Positions 47,698 to 55,935 of a stretch of DNA of 64,000 nucleotides are shown in pieces. The notes under the pieces were generated by a model. That model was not told the origin of the DNA. It searched no databases and saw only the letters and a list, made by a program, of their open reading frames with translations. The position numbers and the translations under genes are program-made. Source of the DNA: Sulfidibacter corallicola (GTDB lineage Bacteria; Acidobacteriota; Holophagae; Acanthopleuribacterales; Acanthopleuribacteraceae); assembly GCF_017498545.1 (NCBI RefSeq), contig NZ_CP071793.1, positions 2,480,001 to 2,544,000 on the forward strand, in the 5' to 3' direction. Each line of letters opens with the position of its first letter. Position 1 is the stretch's first letter.

Positions 47698-48915
47698 TCA
47701 ATAGGCCGGCTGTTCGTCGTCGTAGGCCGCCAACCAGGCCAGAATGCCGCCGTCCAAACTGCGCGCACGGGTGAAGCCCATCTCCTTCAGGGCCACCACC
47801 GACTCGGCGCTGCGCACACCCGAGCGGCAATGCACCACCAGCAGGCGGTCCCGCGGCCAGTCACCCACGGCTTCCGCCAACTTCCGCTGGGGGATCAGGC
47901 GACTGCCGGCGATGCGGCAGATGTCGGCCTCGCCGGGCGAACGCACATCCACCAGGACGTGATCGACGCCCTGGTCGCGCAGTTCCTTCAGCGCCGTCAC
48001 CGACAGGTGTTCGTCGGGAGCCAGGGCTTCGGCCGCCGCATCCCCGCCGCAAAAGACCTGGTAATCGATCGGCTCGGTGATCGTGGGCGACGCGCCGCAG
48101 GCGGGACAGTCGCGCCACTTGCCGATCTTCAATTCCTCGAACCCCATGCCCAACGCGTCGAACATCAGCAGCCGACCCACGAGGGTCCGGCCCACGCCCA
48201 GGATCAGCTTGATGGTCTCGGTCGCCTGAATCAGGCCGATCTGACCGGGCAAGACGCCCAGCACGCCGCCCTCGGCGCAGTTGGGCATGTGACCCGGTGG
48301 TGGCGGTTCGGGAAACAAACAGCGGTAGCAGGGACCGTGGGGCGCGTAGAACACCGACGCCTGGCCTTCGAAGCGAAAGACACTGCCGTGGACGTTGGGC
48401 TTGTTCAGCAATACGCAGCAGTCGTTGACCAGATATCGCGTGGCGAAATTGTCCGAGCCGTCCACCACCACGTCGTATTGCTCGATCAGGTCGAGCGCGT
48501 TTTCGCCGGTCACGTTGACCGGGTGCACGGTGACCGTGACGCCGGGATCCAGGCCCTCGATACGCTCCCGGGCCGAATCCACCTTGGGGCGACCCACATC
48601 GGCATGGCCGTGAATGATCTGGCGCTGGAGATTGCTGGCCTCCACCCGATCGAAATCCGCCAGGCCCAGGGTACCCACGCCCGCCGCGGCCAGGTACAGG
48701 GCGACGGGCGAACCCAGGCCACCGGCCCCGATGATCAGCACCCGCGCCGAGCGCAACTTGCGCTGGCCCTCGCCGCCCACCTCGGGCAGCAACAAATGGC
48801 GGCTGTACCGACTTTTTTCATCCTTGCTCAAGGTTCTTTCGGCGGCGCGCCGCGCCAATTCCCGACTCAAGACATCCACGCATGCCCCCTTTCCTTCGGT
48901 ATTCAGGTTCCACAT
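47698..48915 (-). CDS. MoeB/ThiF-type adenylyltransferase with C-terminal rhodanese domain
   Basis: 405 aa. E1-like domain about 35-290: RYSRHLLLPEVGGEGQRKL, nucleotide loop IIGAGGLGSP, DNFATRYLVNDCC, and zinc-binding CxxC pairs (CYRCLFP, CPACG). Rhodanese domain about 310-405 with active-site loop HCRSGVRS (Cys). Adenylates the C-terminal Gly of a MoaD/ThiS-like carrier and transfers sulfur to it; the divergent MoaD-like gene 38 bp away is the obvious partner. A GTG at 48879 with AAGGAAAGGGGG upstream is a likely alternative start, leaving more room for the divergent promoters. Confidence 0.92.
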   Translation of the reverse strand: MWNLNTEGKGACVDVLSRELARRAAERTLSKDEKSRYSRHLLLPEVGGEGQRKLRSARVLIIGAGGLGSPVALYLAAAGVGTLGLADFDRVEASNLQRQIIHGHADVGRPKVDSARERIEGLDPGVTVTVHPVNVTGENALDLIEQYDVVVDGSDNFATRYLVNDCCVLLNKPNVHGSVFRFEGQASVFYAPHGPCYRCLFPEPPPPGHMPNCAEGGVLGVLPGQIGLIQATETIKLILGVGRTLVGRLLMFDALGMGFEELKIGKWRDCPACGASPTITEPIDYQVFCGGDAAAEALAPDEHLSVTALKELRDQGVDHVLVDVRSPGEADICRIAGSRLIPQRKLAEAVGDWPRDRLLVVHCRSGVRSAESVVALKEMGFTRARSLDGGILAWLAAYDDEQPAY

Positions 48916-48953
48916 GACAAATCGGATTTCGCTGGGTTAGACTCATACACATC

Positions 48954-49226
48954 ATGGCTCACGTACAATTCACACGCAATTTAAAGCGTTTCTTCCCCGA
49001 CCTGGAACCGGTAGAAATCCAGAGCGACACGGTTTCGGATCTGGTTCGGGAGCTAGATGTTCGTCACCCCCACCTGGCTTCGTACATCGTGGACGATCGC
49101 GGTGCGTTGCGCAGGCACGTCAACATCTTCGTGAACGAGCGGATGATCCAGGACCGGGAAACCCTTAGCGATGCGTTGTCCACCGATGCGAAGGTGTTCA
49201 TCGTTCAGGCGCTGTCGGGGGGCTGA
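48954..49226 (+). CDS. MoaD/ThiS-family sulfur-carrier protein
   Basis: 90 aa, beta-grasp fold pattern (VQFTRNLKRFFPDLEPVEIQ, then VNIFVNERMIQDRETLSDAL, then KVFIVQALSGG). Ends in the essential diglycine that is adenylated and thiocarboxylated by the MoeB/ThiF partner encoded divergently. The 21-bp gap to the BNR-propeller gene suggests those two form one operon. Whether it serves molybdopterin, thiamine, cysteine or a specialised pathway cannot be told; no other such genes are in the window. Confidence 0.88.
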   Translation: MAHVQFTRNLKRFFPDLEPVEIQSDTVSDLVRELDVRHPHLASYIVDDRGALRRHVNIFVNERMIQDRETLSDALSTDAKVFIVQALSGG

Positions 49227-49247
49227 ACGCAGCAAAAGGGGTTTTTC

Positions 49248-50339
49248 ATGGTTGGGCAGAAGCACCTGTTGTTGGGCACCCGCAAGGGTTTGTTCCAGTT
49301 CGTCGCCCAGGACCACGATTGGCGCATGGTCCGTCATTCCTTCGAGGGCATTCCCGCGCTCTACGCCTGTTACGACGCCCGCAACGACACGATCTGGGTC
49401 TCGCTCGATCACGGGCATTGGGGTCAGAAACTCCATCGCTCGACCGACGGCGGCCAAACCTGGCAGGAGATCCCCGCGCCAAAGTATCCCGAAACGGCGA
49501 TGTTGAAGGACGACAAGCCCGCCGCACTCGAACTGATCTGGTACATCCAACCGGGCGGCGCCGATCAGCCCCAACGCCTGTACCTGGGTACCAATCCCGG
49601 CGGGCTGTTCGTCAGCGACGACGGCGGCGACACCTTCCAGTTCGCGGACAGCCTGTGGAACCACCCCAGCCGTCCCGAGAACTGGTTCGGCGGCGGCAAG
49701 GACAACGCCGGGATCTGCAGCATTCTCGTCCACCCCGACGATCCCCGGCACCTGACGCTGACCGTGTCGGTCGGCGGGGTCTACGTCAGCCGGGACGGCG
49801 GGGCGACCTGGGAGGGCCGCAACAAGGGGATCGTTTCCGAGTTTCTGCCCAATCCCGAATCCGAATACGGCCACGACCCCCACTACATCACCCATTGCCC
49901 GGCGAGACCCGAGGTGCTGTGGCAGCAGAATCACTGCGGCATCTACCGCTCGGAAAACGGCGGCGAGTCGTGGGAGGAGATCTCGCAAAGCGACGGCCCG
50001 GCGCGGTTCGGCTGGGCCATCTGCGCCCACGAAACCGATCCGCTCACGGCCTGGGTGGTGCCGGCCCACAGCGACATGTCGCGCGTGACCATCGACCAGA
50101 GCCTGTGCGTGTCGCGCACCGAAGACGGCGGCAAGACGTGGACGGCCTTTCGCGAAGGGCTGCCGCAGGAGCTGTGCTACGACATCGTCTACCGCCATGC
50201 CTTTCACAACATGGGCGACAGCCTGATGTTCGGGTCGACCACGGGCAACCTGTTCTTTTCCACGGATGCGGGCGCGTCCTGGCGCACTTTGGCGAATTAC
50301 CTGCCGCCGGTGTACTCGGTGCGGATGTACGCGAATTGA
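49248..50339 (+). CDS. BNR/sialidase-type beta-propeller protein
   Basis: 363 aa, no signal peptide, so cytoplasmic. Repeated Asp-box motifs define the propeller: STDGGQTWQE, SDDGGDTFQF, SRDGGATWEG, SENGGESWEE, TEDGGKTWTA, STDAGASWRT. It has the fold of exo-sialidases and photosystem assembly factor Ycf48 but the sialidase catalytic residues are not apparent, and no secretion signal is seen. The gene sits 21 bp after the MoaD-like carrier; this pairing is, from memory, conserved in several phyla, suggesting a shared function with the sulfur carrier (inference). Function unknown. Confidence 0.82.
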   Translation: MVGQKHLLLGTRKGLFQFVAQDHDWRMVRHSFEGIPALYACYDARNDTIWVSLDHGHWGQKLHRSTDGGQTWQEIPAPKYPETAMLKDDKPAALELIWYIQPGGADQPQRLYLGTNPGGLFVSDDGGDTFQFADSLWNHPSRPENWFGGGKDNAGICSILVHPDDPRHLTLTVSVGGVYVSRDGGATWEGRNKGIVSEFLPNPESEYGHDPHYITHCPARPEVLWQQNHCGIYRSENGGESWEEISQSDGPARFGWAICAHETDPLTAWVVPAHSDMSRVTIDQSLCVSRTEDGGKTWTAFREGLPQELCYDIVYRHAFHNMGDSLMFGSTTGNLFFSTDAGASWRTLANYLPPVYSVRMYAN

Positions 50340-50365
50340 ACGCCGGCATCTGAGCGGACCTGGGT

Positions 50366-50391
50366 GGCCGGACCGACGGCACGGTCCGGCC
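50366..50391. terminator. Bidirectional hairpin between convergent genes
   Basis: Perfect 10-bp stem GGCCGGACCG / CGGTCCGGCC with a 6-base loop, lying between the stop codons of the rightward propeller gene and the leftward small-protein gene. No strong T tracts. Confidence 0.55.
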
Positions 50392-50414
50392 AAATGAGTT
50401 GGGCGCCGAGATCG

Positions 50415-50822
50415 TCAGCTCGACGGCAATTCGATGATCTTGATGTCGCCCTGGGTCCATTCACCGGAACCCGAAGGCGTGAGGTAGGCGATGTACCGGG
50501 GGCCGCTCGCGGGAAGGTCGTTGTTCATGATCGCCACTTCGCCCGAATGTTCGTTGTAGTTGCTGTCCACCATGAACATGATGAAAAACGAGTAGACGTT
50601 GTCGTTATCCGTGTTGGGAAAGGTGAAGCTGACGCTAAACCCGCCCGCGACGTTGTTGGAACCGCTGTCCACCTCCTCGTATTGGTCCTGGGACAGCGCT
50701 TCCGGGTTTAGCGTCTGATCGATGGGATTGAACGTGGCCAAGTTGTTGGGACCACTGGACACCAGGCTTATGTCCAGATTGGTGAGATTCTGAATTTGAA
50801 CCTTGAAACCGGTTACCGACAT
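50415..50822 (-). CDS. Small beta-rich protein of unknown function
   Basis: 135 aa, start ATG with GGAGG 5 bases upstream. No signal peptide. Asn/Ser/Asp-rich, strand-pattern sequence (VQIQNLTNLDISLVSSGPNN, NNVAGGFSVSFTFPNTDNDNVYSFFIMFMVD, GEWTQGDIKIIELPSS). Composition (low Lys/Arg, few Cys) is unlike its neighbours and suggests a beta-sandwich. Size and flavour are like aegerolysin-type or other small effector/lectin folds, but I see no diagnostic motif. Function unknown. Confidence 0.7.
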   Translation of the reverse strand: MSVTGFKVQIQNLTNLDISLVSSGPNNLATFNPIDQTLNPEALSQDQYEEVDSGSNNVAGGFSVSFTFPNTDNDNVYSFFIMFMVDSNYNEHSGEVAIMNNDLPASGPRYIAYLTPSGSGEWTQGDIKIIELPSS

Positions 50823-51163
50823 GAGATCCTCCACTGTTCGCTTTGGTCAGGACGGGCGACGACACGACGCGATTCGGTCGCGGGCCGCCCGCCTTTGCCT
50901 GCTAACCGCGAGGCGGTGGAAAAAAGGCCGGAAGTTTTTCGGAAAACACGCGGTCCCTCCCGAAACCGAACCCAACAAGTACCGCGCACTCCAGCGGGTC
51001 GGAGGTACGTATCGGGCCCGTTCTTCCCTAGATGAGAACCCACTCGGGCGAGAATAGAATCACATCTTCGGAACGAGGCCTGGACGCAGTGGGCGCCCGA
51101 TGGCGACCCCCGCTTCCCCGCCTGTCGTTCGGTCGATCGGGCTCGGGTCAAAGGCCTCGGATG
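50823..51163. other. Gene-free stretch
   Basis: About 340 bp between the start of the small-protein gene and the end of the NorB-like gene. No ORF, repeat or hairpin stands out; it should hold the leftward promoter of the small protein. Confidence 0.4.
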
Positions 51164-52516
51164 TCAGACCGGCTCGGTTTGGGGAATGGGATGACGGGCA
51201 TGAGTCCAGACCAGCTTGGCCAACACCAGGAACATGCCCGCAGCGATGCCCAGTCCCGCGACGAGTGCGGCTCCGAAGACCGGTTTCAACTGGAATAGAA
51301 TCATCGTGTGCTGCACTTCACTCTGTTCGTGGACGGCGTTGTAGACGCCGGCACCGACGAGGCTCAGAAAAAATGCCAGCAAGGAGACCTGGGTGAGCCA
51401 AAAGCCCTTGGACACCTGCCAACCCAAATGTTCCTGGCCGGCCCCGCCGTGCAGCACGTAACTCACCGCACCGATGAGGATCATGGTGTTGATGCCGATG
51501 GTGGAACCCATGGCATGGGCCACCGTGATATGGGTCCCGTGGGTCATCCAGTTGATCGCCGGGATGGAGATGAGAAGGGCCAGCGCCAAATTGAGGTAGC
51601 CCCACCACTCCGCCGCCACGAAAAAGCGGTAACTGGTGTTGTGCCGGTGCTTCCTGGCCGCATCCAACCGTTTCGACCAGTCGGCGATGATTTTGACGAA
51701 GAACGCCAATTCGGTCAGGCTGATGACGTAGGCGACGTGGTCGATCCACACGGATCCCGGTACCGGGTAGGTGTGGTGCCCCCAATTGAACATCATGTTG
51801 GTCAAGCTCAGGAAGTAGAAGAAAAACGCCTTTTTGGAGAAACCCGAGGCCTGCTCGCCTTCGATCTGCTTCATGATGTAGAACTGGGTCCCATAGATCA
51901 GCATGTTCCAACTGCCGACCATCGAACCGTAGGACTTCCACTGGACGGTGGCCTCCCGAATGGGGTTGCCGCTGAAATGGGGGATCATCCACAACAACGA
52001 TTCGCCGTAGGTGAAGAAAAAGCCCAGGATCCCCGTCATCCACATCCACACATACACCGGATAGGGGCCCTTGCCACGTCGGACGGTACCGAAAAAGTTG
52101 ATTGCGAACAGGAGCCAGGATACGAGAATGGCGATAGCAAAAATGGGCGGAAACGCCCAGTATTCCCGCCCGCCGAACGAGCCCGAAGCCAATGCCACTA
52201 CGATGGCCAGTCCGAAAAAGACAAACCAGGCCAGGTGGAATCCCGCCAATCTCTTGGAAAAGAGCGGTCGCCCGGTGGCGCTCGGCAGCACCGCGTAGAC
52301 CAGGCCGATGACGGTACCGAAGATCCAGGCAACCGCCAGGCTGACGTGCAGCGGTCTGCTGTGCTGGAACGTGAAGCGCGAACCGGGAGAGGCGAAAGCG
52401 AAATGAAACATCGCCAGGCATCCCAGCGCCAGGGTCGCAATCAGGATACCGACACCCAAGTAGACAAATCCGAGGGCTGGCCACGTCACTCGCGTGGTTT
52501 GACGACTCCGTACCAT
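51164..52516 (-). CDS. NorB-like heme-copper oxidase subunit I (divergent)
   Basis: 450-aa, about 12 transmembrane helices. Similar to the NorB/cbb3 branch: QHSRPLHVSLAVAW (low-spin haem His), NWGHHTYPVPGSVWIDHVAY (two metal-ligand His), NWMTHGTHITVAHAMGSTIG (haem-ligand region). Departures seen: the usual AHGH of NorB reads AHAM, so the second axial His is Met, and the helix with the first FeB His and Glu (HLWVEGVWE in cNOR) reads WKSYGSMVGSW with neither. It may therefore not be a standard nitric oxide reductase. GGAGG 10 bases before ATG at 52516; overlaps the cytochrome c gene by 31 bp. Confidence 0.8.
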   Translation of the reverse strand: MVRSRQTTRVTWPALGFVYLGVGILIATLALGCLAMFHFAFASPGSRFTFQHSRPLHVSLAVAWIFGTVIGLVYAVLPSATGRPLFSKRLAGFHLAWFVFFGLAIVVALASGSFGGREYWAFPPIFAIAILVSWLLFAINFFGTVRRGKGPYPVYVWMWMTGILGFFFTYGESLLWMIPHFSGNPIREATVQWKSYGSMVGSWNMLIYGTQFYIMKQIEGEQASGFSKKAFFFYFLSLTNMMFNWGHHTYPVPGSVWIDHVAYVISLTELAFFVKIIADWSKRLDAARKHRHNTSYRFFVAAEWWGYLNLALALLISIPAINWMTHGTHITVAHAMGSTIGINTMILIGAVSYVLHGGAGQEHLGWQVSKGFWLTQVSLLAFFLSLVGAGVYNAVHEQSEVQHTMILFQLKPVFGAALVAGLGIAAGMFLVLAKLVWTHARHPIPQTEPV

Positions 52517-52881
52517 GTGAAGGTAACCTCCTCCCGAGCAGGCGGGGCACATGCGTCGAGCGCCTTCATATAGGCGACCAACCCATCTATTTCGTCGTCC
52601 GACAATGCCAGCTTCGGCATGTTGCCCACACCGAATTCGAGAACGGCCTTCAGGTAAGCTTCACCCTTGCGCGAATAGGCCCGGGTCAAATCCGGTCCCA
52701 TATAACCGCCCAACCCGAAGCGCTGGTGGCAGGCCGAACAATTGTGCTTCTGCCAGGCGAGCTTGCCCTCCATCTGGGTTTCCGACAGCGCCTGTCCCGG
52801 CCGTTCCGTTCCCCGAGTGTAGACGAACAAGGAATAGGCTCCAAAGAGCGAGAAAAGTATGAAAAGAACCCTGGATTTCAT
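52486..52881 (-). CDS. NorC-like membrane-anchored cytochrome c
   Basis: 131 aa. One N-terminal membrane anchor (VLFILFSLFGAYSLFVYTRG), then a single class I haem c domain with CSACHQRFGLGGYMGPDLTRAYSRKG, which closely follows the NorC pattern, and GVGNMPKLALSDDEIDGLVAYMKAL containing the sixth-ligand Met. Delivers electrons to the NorB-like subunit encoded immediately downstream with overlap. Start placed at MKSRVLF; an ATG eight codons upstream is possible. Confidence 0.88.
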   Translation of the reverse strand: MKSRVLFILFSLFGAYSLFVYTRGTERPGQALSETQMEGKLAWQKHNCSACHQRFGLGGYMGPDLTRAYSRKGEAYLKAVLEFGVGNMPKLALSDDEIDGLVAYMKALDACAPPAREEVTFTWYGVVKPRE

Positions 52882-53079
52882 AGGGTTACCATCCAGTGCA
52901 CGCAAAAAAAGAAGACATTGCCAAACAATCGAGTCATTCTAGATCATATCCGCAGGAAAAGGGTGAGAACTCGTCGGTTTCGGCGTCGTTATTCGTGAAC
53001 ACAGGATGACAAACCACTTCGTCGACGACCGATCGTTCGACAGCTCCAAGGAAAACCATGTCGTGGCGGCGCGCTTTTT

Positions 53080-53718
53080 TCAATGCCCTCGCCGGCGCTC
53101 ACGCCGCTCGATTTCGGCCTTGATCTCCTCGAAAGCCCGAATCAGGGCCTGGGTCATCGCCGGGTCGCCGCCCACATCGGGGTGGTGTATTTTCAGCAGG
53201 AACCGGTAACGGGCGCGGATCTCGTTCCAGTTCATCAGGGGATGTACGCCCAAGACGTCGTTGGTCAGCCCCAAGCCCTTGCTCTTGATGACCTTGACCC
53301 GCTTCGACTGCCCATACCGGACCTTGGCGTCGAAGGTCGAAAGCCAATCCAACTGCATCGCCTCGTCCATGCTGCCCACCATCAGCAGGGTCTCGAAATC
53401 GGCGAAGCCGCGGTCCCATCGCTCCAATTCCAGCGGTCCCAGGCGTTCCCGCAAAAAACCGAACTTGCGACGAAAACCCTCGCCCAGGAAAGACACCATG
53501 TAGGCCCAACTGCGGGCGCGCTTCTCGCCGATGTCGCTGCAGGTATCGGGATTGAAGTATTGCCATTGAAGCTTCAGGGTCAGACGTGCCGCCAATCCGG
53601 CCGGTAGGGCCCACTCGCTGGGGAAACCCTGAAACCCATGAGCCAGGCCGGTCGCGAAGGCCTGCCAATCGTTTGGCTTCACGCGATCGGCAATCAATTC
53701 GTAGCAGGGATCGGTCAT
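53080..53718 (-). CDS. J-domain protein with unknown N-terminal domain
   Basis: 212 aa (longer start at 53769 possible, no good ribosome-binding site for either). The last 60 residues form a DnaJ-type J-domain (VLGVHPLMNWNEIRARYRFLLKIHHPDVGGDP) with the HPD loop that stimulates Hsp70 ATPase. The N-terminal 140 residues (Trp/Arg-rich, e.g. FLGEGFRRKFGFLRERLGPLELERWDRGFADFETLL) are not recognised. No Zn-finger or G/F-rich region, so it is a specialised type III J-protein. Divergent from the Hdr-like oxidoreductase. Confidence 0.82.
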   Translation of the reverse strand: MTDPCYELIADRVKPNDWQAFATGLAHGFQGFPSEWALPAGLAARLTLKLQWQYFNPDTCSDIGEKRARSWAYMVSFLGEGFRRKFGFLRERLGPLELERWDRGFADFETLLMVGSMDEAMQLDWLSTFDAKVRYGQSKRVKVIKSKGLGLTNDVLGVHPLMNWNEIRARYRFLLKIHHPDVGGDPAMTQALIRAFEEIKAEIERRERRRGH

Positions 53719-53895
53719 CGACACCGCCGCATTCGCAAGTCTCCCATCGCCCCAAACACGATGCCCCACAAGGGACCATCGCGCCCTCCCCGCTTATGCC
53801 GTGATGCGGCATTCGCCTTGACACCCATCATAGGCCTACTTATGATTGGTCTGGATTGGAACGAGATTCTTTTATTTTCTTCGGAGCGAGGCAAT

Positions 53896-55935
53896 ATGCA
53901 GCCTATTGCAATTAGTTTTCTGTTGCTTGTGAGTTTGACGGGTTTCGCATATCTATCCTATCTCAAACTCTCGATCGTGCGAAGCCTGCAACCGTCCGTC
54001 CGCTGGGACAACGTCGGCGAGCGCATCAAAAACCTCGTGACCATGGGCTTTCTGCAGAAGCGCATGCTTTCGGGCGACCTGAAGCCGGGTCTCATGCATT
54101 TCGTTATATTCTATGGCTTCACCACGTTGCTCTTTCGCAAGATTCAACTGTTCATCATCGGGTTCGATGAGTTTTTCGTGTATCCCGGAACACTCGGTGG
54201 CATCTATGCCGCATTCAAGGATTTCATCGAACTGGCCGTGGTCATCGCACTGTTCTACGCCTTCTACCGGCGCTTCGTCAATCGACCCAAACGGCTCGAA
54301 CCCAACAAGGAAGCCATCCTGATCCTGTCGTTGATCGCGACCATCATGATCACCGATTTTCTCTACGACGGCTTCAAGTTCGCCCTGTACGCCGGCACCA
54401 ACGAAGGCATCGCCCACGAGGCCTCCTTCGCCTTCATCGGCGGGGCCTTGGGCAAAGCCTTTTCGGGATTCCCCACACACATCCTGGAAATCGGCTACCA
54501 CGGCTTCTACTGGATCCAAATGGTCGTCGTCCTGAGCTTCCTGGTGCTGCTGCCCATGGGCGAGCACTTCCACATCGTCACCGCCCTGCCCGCGCTGTTC
54601 GTCAGCGCCCGCGGCCCCTTGAACAAGGTACCCTCGGCCGACTTGAGCGCCTTTTTCGACGAAGACGAGGATGACGACGACGATGAGGACGAAGACGACG
54701 AGGACGAGTTCAAGGTGGGCATCCAGACCGCCAAGGACTTGCTGTGGAAAGACGGCCTGGACGTCTTCACCTGCACCGAGTGCGGCCGTTGCAAAGACGC
54801 CTGCCCCACCTTCCTCACCGACAAGCCGCTTTCCCTGAAATGGGTCAACGACAGCATCAAGCACCACCTGTTGGATCACCGCGACACGTTGCTGAAGCCG
54901 GAGGCGGACATCGAGGAAGACGAGCTGCCGCCGCTGATCGGCGACATCATTTCCGAGGACACCCTGTGGGCCTGCACCACCTGCGGCTACTGTGAAGCCG
55001 CATGCCCCATCGAACTGGAGCACCTGGGCAAGTTCTACCGCATGCGCCAGTACAAGGTCATGATCGACGGCGAAGTGCCCGACGAATTGCAGAACGCCTT
55101 CGACAACTACGAACGCGCCAGCAACCCCTGGGGCCTCAATTCGGATACCCGCGGCGATTGGGCCGAGGAACTGGACGTGCCCGTCGTGGAAAACGCGGAG
55201 CAGGTGAAGGAACTGGATTACCTGTTCTACGTGGGTTCGGCCCAATCTTTCGACTCGCGCAACCAGAAGGTGGCCAAGAGCTTCGTGCAGATCCTCAAGG
55301 CGGCCGGGGTGAAGTTCGCCATCCTCGGCGCGGAAGAGGGCTCGACCGGTGAATGTGTGCGACGGGCCGGTAACGAGATGCTGTTCCAGATGCTGGCCAT
55401 GCAGCTCGTGGAAACCCTCAACGAATACGAGGTCACCAAAATCGTGACTTGCGATCCCCACGCCTACAACTCGCTGAAGAACGAATACCCGGAATTCGAC
55501 GGCAAATACGAAGTGATCCACCACACCCAACTGATCGACGACCTGCTGAAGCAGGGCAAGATCAAGGTCAACGCCGACTTCGAGCGCGTCATCTACCACG
55601 AGCCCTGCTACCTGGGCCGTCACAACGACGAGTACGAAGCGCCGCGCGCCATCATCCAGCGCGTCACCAAGGACACCCCGCTGGAATTCGACTTCAACCG
55701 CGAGCAGTCGATGTGTTGCGGTGCCGGCGGCGGTCGGATGTGGATGGAGGAAACCATCGGCTCGCGCATCAACGTGACGCGGGTCGACCAGGCCCTGACC
55801 AAGAGCCCCAAGGTGATCGCCACCGCCTGCCCCTACTGCACCATCATGCTGACGGACGGGGTGGCCCACCACGGCAAGGAAGAAGAGATCCACACCAAGG
55901 ATATCGCCGAACTGGTGGCCGAATCGCTGGTGTAA
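53896..55935 (+). CDS. Hdr-like membrane Fe-S oxidoreductase
   Basis: 679 aa. N-terminal about 240 residues: five or six membrane helices resembling the haem b NarI/DsrM/HdrE type. Then a strongly acidic tract (14 of 17 residues Asp/Glu near 253-275), two 4Fe-4S ferredoxin clusters (CTECGRCKDACP, CTTCGYCEAACPIE), and a CCG domain region typical of HdrD/GlpC (HEPCYLGRHND, CCGAGGGRMWME). Such fusions transfer electrons between a quinone pool and a soluble partner, often electron-transfer flavoprotein; no etf genes are in the window. Start at MQPIAIS has GGAG 9 bases upstream; the earlier in-frame ATG at 53638 would overlap the divergent gene. Confidence 0.88.
   Translation: MQPIAISFLLLVSLTGFAYLSYLKLSIVRSLQPSVRWDNVGERIKNLVTMGFLQKRMLSGDLKPGLMHFVIFYGFTTLLFRKIQLFIIGFDEFFVYPGTLGGIYAAFKDFIELAVVIALFYAFYRRFVNRPKRLEPNKEAILILSLIATIMITDFLYDGFKFALYAGTNEGIAHEASFAFIGGALGKAFSGFPTHILEIGYHGFYWIQMVVVLSFLVLLPMGEHFHIVTALPALFVSARGPLNKVPSADLSAFFDEDEDDDDDEDEDDEDEFKVGIQTAKDLLWKDGLDVFTCTECGRCKDACPTFLTDKPLSLKWVNDSIKHHLLDHRDTLLKPEADIEEDELPPLIGDIISEDTLWACTTCGYCEAACPIELEHLGKFYRMRQYKVMIDGEVPDELQNAFDNYERASNPWGLNSDTRGDWAEELDVPVVENAEQVKELDYLFYVGSAQSFDSRNQKVAKSFVQILKAAGVKFAILGAEEGSTGECVRRAGNEMLFQMLAMQLVETLNEYEVTKIVTCDPHAYNSLKNEYPEFDGKYEVIHHTQLIDDLLKQGKIKVNADFERVIYHEPCYLGRHNDEYEAPRAIIQRVTKDTPLEFDFNREQSMCCGAGGGRMWMEETIGSRINVTRVDQALTKSPKVIATACPYCTIMLTDGVAHHGKEEEIHTKDIAELVAESLV

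Noticed and set aside
53719..53895. N-terminal extension of the Hdr-like protein from the ATG at 53638
   Set aside because: It would overlap the divergent J-domain gene and add non-membrane sequence; the ATG at 53896 has a GGAG at the right distance.
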